A DNA stretch of 64,000 bases from Branchipolynoe longqiensis (GCA_030323885.1 CM059193.1:52046749-52110748), one strand, 5' to 3'; positions 41,402 to 51,445 are shown, numbered from the stretch's first letter. Translations and numbers: made by a program. Notes: a model not told the origin generated them from the letters alone.

Positions 41402-41887
41402 TTACAGCCCCCTGACGTCTATAACAATGAACCCAGGGTCAAATTGCCTGTCCAATGGACCTGGCTCATTAACTAGCAGCAATACAGCATCTCCTACAAC
41501 CAGCTGCACAGCATTAGCCCTGCTAATTGCCCTGGCTGTATTATACTGCCTACTGATGGCCCTGTTTCTCACTTCCTCCTGCAGTGAGTTTGCTAGCTCA
41601 TCGATCTGCCTGGCTGCATTTGATGATATCTCACCAGTCTGCCTGTATTGCAGCTGGGACTGTGGCTTATTTGGGTGCCTGCCAAAATGTAAATAAAAAA
41701 GGTGAGAACCCTGTGGGACCCAGGCATGTGCCCACCTGTATGCAAATAATGCATCCCCCAGATATTCCTCCCATGAATTTACTAACACCAGTATCAATTG
41801 AGACCTGCACATGGAATTCCGCCAAATTCCACCTGGGTGGACGACGGTCTTCGATCTGATGCCCTCCCCATAGTTACCCGGCTGCAC
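41402..41887 (-). pseudogene. Ty3/gypsy integrase C-terminal fragment
   Basis: The frame reads SWEEYLGDALFAYRWAHAWV, PQGSHLFYLHFGRHPNKP and VVGDAVLLLVNEPG, which is the region after the catalytic Glu in gypsy integrases and the start of the C-terminal domain. DRQFDPGFIVIDVRG is the usual end motif. The N-terminal part is missing. It is a different lineage from the gypsy element at 3180-7455, whose tail differs. Weakly gypsy-like sequence may continue to 41260. Confidence 0.75.
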
Positions 41888-42769
41888 TCATGGCCACTGG
41901 CTGTGCTGGTTCCGTTTGCACCACCACTATGGGTGGACCCGCCGGTGCCAGCTCCATGGCCAACTGTGCAACCATATCCGCACCAGGCACCCTGCCATTA
42001 TGGCAGAGTTTCCTCTGGAGTGGGCCTCCATGGCCCCCCACCTCTATGGGCTCCTCCAGGTGGTGTGCGCCTGTCAGCCGGTCCCCTGGCCCCACCAGGC
42101 CCTCTGTGTTCTCCCTGGCCACAGCCCCACTATGGGACCGCCTATCCATTGTGCCAACTAGTACCACTCCCCTTCACCTAATCACACACAACCCGACCTG
42201 GCTCTCTACACTTACAAGGTTACACAAAAACCTACATACATACAATATTTATGTATCCTGTATGTTGTGTGTGTGCATGCAGTGTGTAAGCTGTGTGTGT
42301 TGTGCGGCCTGAGCCTGCTTCTCCTTGTGTGTACCTGTTACCAACATAAATATATATCAAAACACATATATACTACTTATGTTGACTGACCCTGTCTAGG
42401 TCGCCGCAGGTCAAGTTCACACACTTCACCTCCCCTCTATTCACACTCACATCCACACCCACACACACACAGCTGTGATGGCCTTCACTGCCCCCAGGCC
42501 AGTCATAAGAATGGAGTCACCCAGGCGTGCATCCCAGCACCCTGCCTACCCTCACTTAGTGCTGGTCAAAGGAGTGTGAGCTACTGATATCCTATTAGCC
42601 ACAGCCCCCTCTCCACTCCTACTGACCAGCAACTTTTCTTTAACTTTCCATATTTCCCGTTTTGCTACACATTCCCGTCCCTATAACCCTTAATTTTAGT
42701 TATAATACCGGGACAGCAGTGTCTCACCTTGTCTCAGCGCCCCAACGCCCAAAACAAGCAACAAAACGA
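41888..42769. other. Unassigned, partly low-complexity
   Basis: 41888-42180 is Pro/Gly-rich in all frames and is not recognisable. 42240-42310 and 42420-42470 carry GT/CA-rich microsatellite-like stretches. Confidence 0.4.
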
Positions 42770-43313
42770 AATGGCACTGTCACATTACGACGCTTCTCGC
42801 CGGTGCGCCGCCAATGCGCAAAATCACTTTTAATTGTTGAGACACGTCAAACTTTTTGTCGAGAGCACAATGTATTGGAAGTGTAGGGCCGACGTTGTGG
42901 TAACGTATATCGATGCGGGAGAAAAAAAACTAAAAGGTTTTGGCGCACCGTCCTGATATGACCTTAGATGTAGCTAGGACATAAAACAACAAAGCAACAG
43001 TTTGGCGCAACGTGTGGGGACGACCCTAACGTGCACGCGACGTGTGCTTGGCATTCACATAACGTTATTCCAGCAAGTCCAACGTATCTCGACACGCCCC
43101 TAATGTCACCATAATGTTGGCACCCACGCATTCTCGCACATCGAAAGTTTTGCGCAAGCACAAAACTTTGCCGATATCCGACCGTCGCCGTAGATCAAGG
43201 AATACCAACGCGTGCATAATGCACGAGTAACGCTTCTTGACTTACCCTGACATTGCGCCAAAAAATCACATACGTCGATGCGCATTGGTGAGAAGCATCG
43301 TAATGTGACAGCA
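42770..43313. mobile_element. Foldback/TIR element with SINE-2 tail inside
   Basis: CTGTCACATTACGACGCTTC near 42776 pairs with GAAGCATCGTAATGTGACAG ending near 43311 (one mismatch), and the arms extend to CCAATGCGCA. The sequence at 42940-42995 is a SINE-2 tail fragment (CCTGATATGACCTTAGATGT). Confidence 0.6.
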
Positions 43314-43565
43314 CCAAAACGGGACCCTACCTGGTCATCGGCATCGAATTGCGCATCGTTCGTCACCAGGAGGACGTCTCTCGTCACCAGGGGCGGGGCG
43401 GGGTGCCTCTTACGTCATCTGCAAGTCCTTCCGTCATCCGAGACTGTCTTCGGTCGTGAAAGCCCAGTCTTCGTTATCTGAGACACGATTTCCGTCATCT
43501 TCAGTGAATCGTCGTGGTATCAATGAGCCCCCTCCCACCCCTCAATCAACCCCTCTATATATATG

Positions 43566-43621
43566 CATAAAGTAGTGCCTATGTATGCATATATATATGC
43601 ATACATAGGCACTACTTTATG
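43566..43621. repeat. 56-bp perfect palindrome
   Basis: Arms of 28 bp, CATAAAGTAGTGCCTATGTA and onwards, meet without a spacer at ATATATATAT. The right arm and its outer flank (TAGGCACTACTTTATGTGCA) occur again at 51771-51798 without the left arm, so the arm belongs to an interspersed repeat. Confidence 0.9.
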
Positions 43622-43799
43622 TGCAGATTTGTAATATCTTGAGAACTCAGCCATCTGAGCTCCAAGCGTCACTAGTCTCCCCCAGGTGTATTCTGACAAC
43701 TGTCTGTCAGTTCCCACCTGGCATTACTCTTAACACTCTCATAAGGAAGAAAGGAAGGCCTAACTTGCCTGTGTTAATGCAGGCCAGTTAGTTGAGGCC

Positions 43800-44070
43800 G
43801 CTTAAGCATGGCACTGTCAATGTATGTATGCATGTATGTATGTATTATGTATGTATGTAGGTATGTATGTATGTGTAGGTATGTTTGTATGTATGTAGGT
43901 ATCTTTATATGTATGTATGTCATATGTATGTTGTATGTTTGTATGTAATTAGTATGTAATGGAATGGTAGATAAAGGAATCACATCTTCATTTAATATAT
44001 GTTTATATTTATTGGGGTGTGTATACATGTGTGTATGTATGTATACATGTGTGTATGTATGCATTTTTAA
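43800..44070. repeat. (GTAT)n-type microsatellite
   Basis: Imperfect TATG/TGTATG arrays with a short AT-rich interruption around 43950-44010. Open frames across it are artefacts. Confidence 0.85.
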
Positions 44071-44206
44071 ATGTCCCCTCCATCCACTGTGAGCCCCCTC
44101 CCACCCCTCAACCACGCCGCCCCTACCCCATACACGTATACCCATGCGGGAATTGCCCTGCCCACCCCCCCTGCCCCCCCCCCCTCCCCTCCTCCCACAT
44201 GTGGTC
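44071..44206 (+). repeat. Direct repeat copy 1 (C-rich)
   Basis: The sequence starting ATGTCCCCTCCATCCACTGT and ending CTCCCACATGTGGTC recurs 620 bases later at 44691-44820. A shorter version is at 43524-43550. The copies flank the LINE fragment at 44235-44512. Confidence 0.85.
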
Positions 44207-44234
44207 ACGCGCCCCCCCCCCCCCCCAAATTAAA

Positions 44235-44512
44235 AATAAGAAACGCTTGTTTGCCACCATACAGACAAAGAAACTTATTTATTTTGGCCACATCATTCGA
44301 CAGAGTTCAATATACCGTACATTGTTGGAAGGGAAGGTGAATGGCAGCAGAGGGAGAGGGAGACCAAGAACATCATGGTTTACAAATATTTCACAATGGA
44401 CAGGCTTGAACTATTCACAGTCTATCAGAACAGCACACCATCGGGACAAGTGGAGAAGCATTGCATCCAACCCTCGACTAGAGGATGGAACTATTGATTG
44501 ATTGATGTATGC
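44235..44512 (+). pseudogene. 3' fragment of a third LINE family
   Basis: The last part of 44019-44501 reads KKLIYFGHIIRQSSIYRTLL and GRGRPRTSWFTNISQWTGLN, ending KWRSIASNPRLEDGTID. This is the typical end of a LINE ORF2. It is followed by a TTGATTGATTGATG tail. The tail and protein end are unlike the other two LINE families of this window. Confidence 0.75.
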
Positions 44513-44690
44513 ATGAAAGTATGTCTAAATGCACATAGCGATGTGACACAGCCTAGTTTTACCAACTAGTGCCGTTCTGGGTGCGAGAACAATCTGCGAG
44601 GGGAAGGAAGTGAGGGGGTGGGCGGCTGACGCGTGAAGTGACAGCTGGGTGAGGAAACCCACCCCTGGGCCCCTCCCCTCACACACAAAC

Positions 44691-44820
44691 ATGTCCCCTC
44701 CATCCACTGTGAGCCCCCTCCCACCCCTCAACCACGCCGCCCCTACCCCATACACGTATACCCAAGGGGGAGTTGCCCTGCCCACCCTCCCCTCCCCTCC
44801 TCCCACATGTGGTCGCGCGG
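44691..44820 (+). repeat. Direct repeat copy 2 (C-rich)
   Basis: Second copy of 44071-44206, with a few changes near CACGTATACCCAAGGGGGAG and shorter C runs. Confidence 0.85.
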
Positions 44821-45122
44821 CCAGTCAATCAACCACTTTCAGCGGCCCCCCCCCCCTCCAATTTGTGTGACCCACTATCCATCGGACACCCCTCCCATAA
44901 GGAGGTTACATCAAACAGCATCGCTGCTCCCATTAGTCATAATAGTTCTTCTTTCTGACATTGTGATTTCATTCTGGGATAACAAAAATAGATGAAAATT
45001 GAATCCTATTTATCGACAAGAAATTGTGCACATGAAAAGCAGTGTGACATAGTTAGATGTTGCTGTTTATTTGTTGCCTGGTTGGGTTTTACATGCTAGA
45101 ACTATCTTAGGTCATATTAGGT

Positions 45123-45665
45123 CACACAGACCTAAAAGCTGTATGTCACAAGTCGGTGCCCGTCCTTTTTTTTTCTTGAAGATTTATACTGCCTATCATG
45201 GATAAGTCTGACTAGACTTGTTTTCACCATTAGACAGTTTGTCGATAGAAAGCCCGAGCCTGCACTTTTACCGACCCAAGGGATTTTTAACCTCCCAGAC
45301 CACATAGACATGGTGTTCTCTGTGGCGGAGTGGTTAGAGTGTCTGACTTTTTCCTATGTCAGACTCCTAATCTGAAGGTCGGTGGTTCAATTCTTCATGC
45401 CCCCACCTCCGCCAATTTGGATTTCCACCGCTGTGTATAACTTACAGCGTCATCAAAGGCCGGTTGCTCTCATACCATGTCTATGTGGTCTGGGAGGTTA
45501 AAAATCCCTTGGGTCGGTAAAAGTGCAGGCTCGGGCTTTCTATCGACAAACTGTCTAATGGTGAAAACAAGTCTAGTCAGACTTATCCATGATAGGCAGT
45601 ATAAATCTTCAAGAAAAAAAAAGGACGGGCACCGACTTGTGACATACAGCTTTTAGGTCTGTGTG
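45123..45665. repeat. Perfect inverted repeat with 192-bp arms
   Basis: 45123-45314 and 45474-45665 are reverse complements with no mismatch or indel that I could find, including the nine-base T/A runs. The 159-base spacer contains the tRNA-like head of SINE-1. The arms contain the SINE-1 body and about 35 bases beyond its A-rich tail, so the inverted duplication extends outside the SINE. Confidence 0.9.
45315..45619 (+). repeat. SINE-1 copy (tRNA-derived), plus strand
   Basis: The head has box A-like TGGCGGAGTGGTTAGAGTG and box B-like GGTGGTTCAATTC. The body has GGTTGCTCTCATACCATGTC and the tail ends ATAAATCTTCAAGAAAAAAA. The head matches the inverse copy at 1671-1993. As it lies in the loop of the palindrome, its transcript would pair the tail with the left arm only if transcription started upstream. 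Confidence 0.75.
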
Positions 45666-46229
45666 TCCATGCACTTAGGTCTGTGAGAGTTTTCATGTGT
45701 TCACACAAATGCCCTATTGTATCATGATCTTTGATAGAGCTAACAGAACTAACAATATGAAGCACTACTCAAAAAGGAAAATGAACACTTTACTTTCATG
45801 CAAAGTAAGGAACATCCGGAATGAATGGCGGTTGGGATTGTTATTTGGAACGAAAACACTCGCAATTGCATTAAGTGGCATCATCCCTGCCATTTGTCGT
45901 AACATAAACAAATACACCCATAGTTACTTCCCACATATAGGGCATATAGGCACATGAAAACGAGTGCAGTTGAGTCCCAGTATTCTGTAGCAAAAACGAT
46001 ATGGAATAGTCTAATGTTTCCAGTTGTTTCGATTTGTTTTCAATATCACTCAATATGGTCTAATGTTTCCATTTTGTTCTCAATATCAATTCAATATTGT
46101 TAATTAGTTAAATCGAAGAGCATGATGTTAAAAACCACAATGTTTAAATTAGATAAAACAAGATGAATGTCTTCAGGTGTCAAGTCATACATGTAGTGCT
46201 ATAGTTTTATAGTACTCTAGTGCTGCCAC
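45666..46229. other. No feature recognised
   Basis: AT-rich unique-looking sequence. A short local duplication (TATGGTCTAATGTTTCC or TGGAATAGTCTAATGTTTCC around 46000-46070) was noticed. No coding signal. Confidence 0.5.
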
Positions 46230-47342
46230 CAGGTAGGGGCTACGACTTGGATTTCAAAACGTCTTGAAAAAGCAAGACGTTCTGAAAAACCAAGCCAGTT
46301 TACATGTAGAAACCAATAGGAGTGACCTGTCACAGTCTGCCACTACTTTAATATTGAAGATGGAACCTAACAAAATACATCATTAAAATGGCTATAAGTA
46401 GCTCTTCAAAGTTCATGTGAAGAAAATGCTCATGTGTATAGTATGTTCATAATATTCAATTAAAACTACATTAAAATAAAGAGATTATCTTATTTTGCCT
46501 ATAACATTGTGCTGTTTTTATTCTGGAATTAGTCATTTTTACTGGTGAAACACCATGGTCTATTAAAACAAGTATTTTTCTTAGAATCAAAATCCTGGAC
46601 ATAGTTAATGAGAAATAACCAACAATATGAACAAATCATGATGAATAGTATCATATATGCCATTACTCTAATGTACACAGGCAGATGGGTTGTTGTTTTA
46701 GCAGTCTACTTACACAAGGATGGCCTCTGGAGCTGGGTGTGGGTGTTGGGTGTGTGTGGGTGTGGGTGTGTGTGTGGGTGTGGGTGCAAAGTGAGATTTC
46801 TCTCTGTGTGGTATATCCACCATGCAGTATATGTGTATGTGCTTATACAGACAGACATATACATGTATATATATATATATATGCATATACATATATATAT
46901 GCATACATAGGCTTAATTATTGTGATATACACGCATATATGTGGATATATGTGCATATATATGCATATATACACATATATACATGTATATATGTATATAT
47001 ACACATAGATATGCGTATATATATACGCATATATAAATATATACACATATATATACATATATGTGCATATATATGTGCAAGTATGTGTATATATGTGTAT
47101 ATATACACATATATACACATACATACATGTAGGTATGTATATACACACATATATACACATATATATATATGTGTATATATGTGTATATATGGACATCTAT
47201 ATGTGCATATATATATACATATATGTATGGATATACTGGTACTTGTAGTACCCCTATCCTCAAACTTAAAAACAAGGTTTGGCAACAGTCATGGCTCAAT
47301 GACCATGACCCACATCCCACTAAGTTTTTCAGTTAGTCAGTT
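46230..47342 (+). mobile_element. MS element copy 2
   Basis: It starts CAGGTAGGGGC, continues with the shared 5' 450 bp, a GTGTGGGT array at 46735-46790, GATTTCTCTCTGTGTGGTAT, a long ATATGTGC/ATACACAT tract (46840-47230), and the 3' block CTTAAAAACAAGGTTTGGCA. It ends TTTTTCAGTTAGTCAGTT. Tyr/Ile-rich frames inside are not genes. Confidence 0.85.
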
Positions 47343-47604
47343 TACCGATGCATCCCCACCCTAGCTTCTTTGTGTTGGTGTAACCCTGCCAGTCATATAG
47401 ACCAGGTTAGTGGTAGTCATGCATTGTTGCCCCACCTGACACCTCCCCCACCACCCACACACACAAAGTAAGACAATAGCCACAGAGCAACACTGGAACT
47501 TGTTGTCAACACACAATTGCCGGTGCGATTACACAAATGAAGCCATGCCGAGTTTTTGTTGAGATTTTTTCCAAAATGACACCGACCCGGACTGGGAATA
47601 TATA

Positions 47605-49119
47605 TTGCATGGAGTAATTTTCGGCTTTAAAATTATTAATGAGCAATTTAATAATTCTTATACCAGCATGTATACTAGCAAAAGTGACCAGGAACATAAC
47701 AGGTTTATAAAGGCAAAGATACATGCCGAAATTAATAAAGGCTATATTTCTCCAACTAATACGCTTCCGACTTGCTCCCATAACATGTTCTTCATACCAA
47801 AAGCGACAGGCTCGGGTTATAGGGTAATAGTGGACTGTAGTAAGCCCTATGGGAAGTCGGTGAATAACTTTGTGTCAGAAACCTGTTGTAAATTTCATTA
47901 TAAAAGTGTGGACACATTGTTAAAAATGCTTATACATGGTGATTACATAGCTGTGATTGACATTCAAGATGCTTACCGAGCGGTCAGTATTCACCCGTCG
48001 GACAGAGATAGGCAAGGTTTAATATGGAATATTAATGGTGAAGACAGATATTTTTTGGACAATAGATTATCTATGGGACTGTCTTCTAACCCGTATATAT
48101 TTACAAAAATATCAGACTATTTATATCAATGTGCAGTTCGACACGGTAATGATCGTGTTGTAAATTACTTAGATGATTTTGCGGTACTAGGTAGTTCCTA
48201 TGAGGACTGCCATTTAAATCAATTGGAATTGATTTCTATATTGAGGCACCTAGGCTTCTACATAAATTTTTCAAAAATGGTTACTCCCTCTACAAATACT
48301 AGATTTCTTGGTATTATGATAAATAGTATAACTATGAAGGTGAAATTACCTTTTGATAAATTGGTTAAATTGAAAAATCACCTTAATACATTCGTTAACA
48401 AGAAAAAAGCAACTAGGAAGGAGTTAGAGCAATTGGGTGGTCGGTTATCGCACTGTGCTGTGGTAGTTCGAGGTGGGCGTTGCTTCTCGGCTCGTATTCA
48501 TAGTGCAGTAAAGGCCCTAAAACTCCCTAATCATAAATACAGAATAAACAAGGCTTTTCGAGAAGAAATACAGTGGTGGCTATCCTATGTGGATCAATTT
48601 AACGGTGAACAAAAAATATTAGTAAACCAGAAAGAAACTCTATCAGTTTATACTGATGCTTCACAGCAGGGTTATGGCGCTCTACATGGCACTGCCTGGT
48701 GCGTAGGGTTTTTCAAAGATAACCAGCCTGTTAATTGTTTAACCCACCATAGGGTGTTAGCGCCTATGGAGTTTGGTCAGTCACACATTAATATTAAAGA
48801 AATGTGGGCGTTTGTTGCAGCTGTGGATGGTTGGGGTGGATCCTGGAAAAATAAAAATGTTGTAATTATAACTGATAATAACACTGTGAGATCAGCTCTT
48901 GTAAAGGGTGTTTCAAAGAATCAAATTATAATGAATTTACTGAAGCGCATATTTTGGGTTTCTATACGTTATAATTTTAATATAACGGCAGTTCATATTA
49001 AGACCAATTACAATATAATATGTGATAGCCTAAGTAGGTGGGATACCCCTCGACAGCTAGAAAGAATAGTGCAGGCCGATAAGACTAGGACCTTATGTTG
49101 TTCTCATTTGTTCGAATGA
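47605..49119 (+). CDS. Reverse transcriptase-RNase H of Ngaro C (about 504 aa)
   Basis: This makes cDNA from element RNA and removes the RNA strand. The RT has motif A with D119 in AVIDIQDAYRAVSIHPSD, LSMGLSSNPYIF, and the active site YLDD at 188-191. RNase H has D351 (YTDASQQGYGA), E399 (INIKEMW), D424 (ITDNNTV) and D474 (IICDSLSR). All catalytic residues are present. The listed start is a TTG. The frame is open back to a TGA near 47560 and the first in-frame ATG falls about 22 codons inside, so it was presumably expressed as part of a longer frame now lost. It ends 25 bases inside the YR ORF. Confidence 0.9.
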   Translation: MHGVIFGFKIINEQFNNSYTSMYTSKSDQEHNRFIKAKIHAEINKGYISPTNTLPTCSHNMFFIPKATGSGYRVIVDCSKPYGKSVNNFVSETCCKFHYKSVDTLLKMLIHGDYIAVIDIQDAYRAVSIHPSDRDRQGLIWNINGEDRYFLDNRLSMGLSSNPYIFTKISDYLYQCAVRHGNDRVVNYLDDFAVLGSSYEDCHLNQLELISILRHLGFYINFSKMVTPSTNTRFLGIMINSITMKVKLPFDKLVKLKNHLNTFVNKKKATRKELEQLGGRLSHCAVVVRGGRCFSARIHSAVKALKLPNHKYRINKAFREEIQWWLSYVDQFNGEQKILVNQKETLSVYTDASQQGYGALHGTAWCVGFFKDNQPVNCLTHHRVLAPMEFGQSHINIKEMWAFVAAVDGWGGSWKNKNVVIITDNNTVRSALVKGVSKNQIIMNLLKRIFWVSIRYNFNITAVHIKTNYNIICDSLSRWDTPRQLERIVQADKTRTLCCSHLFE

Positions 49120-50108
49120 TAATGCGTTATAAGACATATTGCCTTGTAGGTCTGGCAACGCTGCAGACGGAAGCGAGCACAATAGCCATGCAGTATTATG
49201 CACCAAATAGTCGCACCACGCGCTCGATGCAGATAAGAAAGTATTTCACTTTTATAGATCAATTTAGAGGTCTTCTGGCCCCAATACCATGTCTGTCAAA
49301 TCAGGTAGCATTATACATAGCGTGGCTAGCTCGTAGTTTAACTTACAGTTCTATAACTAACTATTTATCTGCGTTAAATTTTTTCTTAAAATCTGAGGAT
49401 GCGGTGCCTATTGATTATAAAAACCACACTGTGAAAACTACTCTAGGAGGTGTTAAGCGAATTCTTGGGTGTGAGGTGAAATCAGCAAAGCCTCTGCTTC
49501 CACGTAATTTATTAATTATGTTTGAATTTCTAACTGATTCCCCAGGTCATGTTGCAACAAAGGCTGCGATATTAACAGGTTTTCGAGGTCTGTTACGTAA
49601 GTGTCAGTTGACACACTCAGAGTCGACCCTGCTAAGGTCAGATTTTGAATTTTTTGCTTGGGGGATGATTGTTTCAGTAAGACGATCGAAGACAATTCAA
49701 TTCAAAGAGCGCAGGTTGCTAATCCCTATAGCTTCGCTTAAAAATAAGTCCCTATGTGCAGTTCATTGGACAAAATTACATTTCAGTCAGGTACCCGTGT
49801 CTGATAACTCAGCAGCGTTTCAAGTGCCTTCACCGATGGGTGGGTTTAAGCCTTTAACTTATGTTATACTTCAATCAACTATTAAATACCTATGTATATC
49901 TGCGGGGTTCAGCCCGGATGACTACTTTTGCCATTCCCTGAGGAGAGGTGGCTGCACCTTCCTCCATATGCAGGGGGCAACTATAGAAGAAATTAAGGCT
50001 CGCGGTGATTGGAAATCAGACTGTGTGTACAAGTACATTACCTTGCCAATTGCTGACCGTATACTTAATGATATACGAGCTGCAGCATCAATCGATGATT
50101 GTGCGTAG
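49095..50108 (+). CDS. Tyrosine recombinase of Ngaro C (337 aa)
   Basis: The integrase of YR retrotransposons, which inserts circular cDNA by site-specific-type recombination. The N-terminal core-binding domain spans about residues 40-130 (LSNQVALYIAWLARSLTYSS). The catalytic domain has R164 in GFRGLLRKC, K199 in RRSKTIQFKER, H280-S-L-R283 in FCHSLRRGGC, W306 in ARGDWKSD, and the nucleophile Tyr at 312 or 314 (VYKYI). The R-K-H-R-W-Y set is complete, so the enzyme looks functional. The start overlaps the end of the RT/RNase H frame by 25 bases in another frame, which would need reinitiation or a frameshift for expression. Confidence 0.9.
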   Translation: MLFSFVRMIMRYKTYCLVGLATLQTEASTIAMQYYAPNSRTTRSMQIRKYFTFIDQFRGLLAPIPCLSNQVALYIAWLARSLTYSSITNYLSALNFFLKSEDAVPIDYKNHTVKTTLGGVKRILGCEVKSAKPLLPRNLLIMFEFLTDSPGHVATKAAILTGFRGLLRKCQLTHSESTLLRSDFEFFAWGMIVSVRRSKTIQFKERRLLIPIASLKNKSLCAVHWTKLHFSQVPVSDNSAAFQVPSPMGGFKPLTYVILQSTIKYLCISAGFSPDDYFCHSLRRGGCTFLHMQGATIEEIKARGDWKSDCVYKYITLPIADRILNDIRAAASIDDCA

Positions 50109-50184
50109 TAAGATGAGATGTCTCGGAGGTTTTTTTGTTTTTTGTTTTTTTTCTCTCTTTGGCTGGGTCGGGCGTTAGGCCCTT

Positions 50185-50437
50185 GGCAGTGGCCCAGCCA
50201 GATATCATTTGACTCGATATTGTACTGATTATTCATTATGTGGTATCATATTGATTATTGCTAAGCAAATTATTCGATGAGTGTTCATCATGAGAGATAA
50301 TATTGATTATTGCTAAGCAAATTATTCGATGAGTGTTCATCTTGAGATATAATATTGTGCTGATGTTCAAGCATTCATAACACACGTTGTAGTAGGAATA
50401 AATGATGCCGCCCTTATGTACCTCTACATCTGACTTC
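50185..50437 (+). repeat. Split direct repeat B1 of Ngaro C
   Basis: 253 bp starting GGCAGTGGCCCAGCCAGATA and ending CTCTACATCTGACTTC. It has a near-identical copy 489 bases downstream. It contains an internal tandem of TTGATTATTGCTAAGCAAAT units and an AATAAA near 50397, a candidate polyadenylation signal. Confidence 0.9.
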
Positions 50438-50673
50438 TAGCCTCCTTCGTTACAACTCGTATACAGACCTGTATGCAGATGTAAGAGAGAAGGACTCCCG
50501 CTATACTACTTCTTGATCATTCCACTACTGTGGTTCCTGGGTTCGCTACCAGGGGTGCAGGCGGCGCTGTGTCTGCTCACGCCCCCACCCTGCCTGAGGT
50601 GCGCTGGACTTCACTCGCCTGCCAGCCGCGCCCAGAGCACAACCTTGAGTTGTTTTTTTTTCCTCTTCGGTAG
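50438..50673 (+). repeat. A2 segment between the Ngaro C direct repeats
   Basis: In the Ngaro layout this would be the copy of the left terminal repeat A1. A1 is not present because the left end of the element is missing. The segment ends with a T-rich stretch (TTGTTTTTTTTTCC). The small open frame 50513-50701 is spurious. Confidence 0.65.
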
Positions 50674-50926
50674 GGCAGTGGCCCAGCCAGATATCATTTG
50701 ACTCGATATTGTACTGATTATTCATTATGTGGTATCATATTGATTATTGCTAAGCAAATTATTCGATGAGTGTTCATCATGAGAGATAATATTGATTATT
50801 GCTAAGCAAATTATTCGATGAGTGTTCATCTTGAGATATAATATTGTGCTGATGTTCAAGCATTCATAACACATGTTGTAGTAGGAATAAATGATGTCGC
50901 CCTTATGTACCTCTACATCTGACTTC
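50674..50926 (+). repeat. Split direct repeat B2 of Ngaro C
   Basis: Second copy of 50185-50437, differing at only a few positions (CACATG for CACACG, GATGTC for GATGCC). The high identity between B1 and B2 suggests a recent insertion. Confidence 0.9.
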
Positions 50927-51051
50927 GTTACATATACTACTGTCAGGAAAAGCCACGTATAATCTAGCTTTTTTTATTGAGAAGCTAGATACATACATAA
51001 TAATATATATAACTTCAGTAATAAGAAGGCACATGCACAACTTATACAATG

Positions 51052-51445
51052 GGTGTTTGTTTGTTGGGGTTTTATGTCGTAGCAACATCTATGGTCATAT
51101 CAGAACCGGTACCGACTTGTGGCAATGTGCACTCATGGCGACTAACTTTATAGTGCTGCCCGACTGTAGAGTCCATGACTTAATATCCCCCTTAGTCACA
51201 TTACCGTGAAGCTCAGCTAATCAGTTCTTGCCCTATCCTAGTAATGCTGAGCGCCGGGCTAGGTCACAACAAGAATCCATGGTTTGACTAGGCCGGGATT
51301 CGAACTCCCGACTTTCGTATCAGGATAATGTGACTGAGTGGGAAATCTGGTCATGGTGCCGACAGACTAGTACTCCAGTGGACCAACACGAAAAACTCAC
51401 CATGATATCACCGTAGATGCTGCTAGGGTGCAAAACAATAATCAC
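51052..51445 (-). repeat. SINE-2 copy (minus) joined to a plus-strand SINE-2 body
   Basis: 51052-51318 is an inverse SINE-2 (TTTTATGTCGTAGCAACATC to GGGATTCGAACTCCC). 51319-51445 is a plus-strand body fragment (TATCAGGATAATGTGACTGA to GATGCTGCTAGGGTGCAAAA). The head-to-head layout is similar to the nested pair at 31803-32400. Confidence 0.7.

Larger units (their letters stand above)
47545..50932 (+). mobile_element. Ngaro-type YR retrotransposon C, enzymes intact
   Basis: An intact RT/RNase H ORF overlaps an intact YR ORF, followed by split direct repeats B1 (50185-50437), A2 and B2 (50674-50926). The order RT-RNase H-YR without a methyltransferase domain and the direct repeats mark it as Ngaro. 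The gag ORF and the A1 repeat are missing on the left, so this copy is 5'-truncated near 47545. Confidence 0.85.

Noticed and set aside
44071..44820. LTR pair flanking a mini-retrotransposon
   Set aside because: The repeats lack TG…CA ends and the interior is only a LINE tail plus unassigned sequence, with no primer-binding site.
45325..45410. Apparent tRNA-Leu-like gene
   Set aside because: It is the head of SINE-1 inside the palindrome. The acceptor stem does not close.
46608..47364. Long Tyr/Ile-rich frames on both strands
   Set aside because: Same artefact in MS copy 2.
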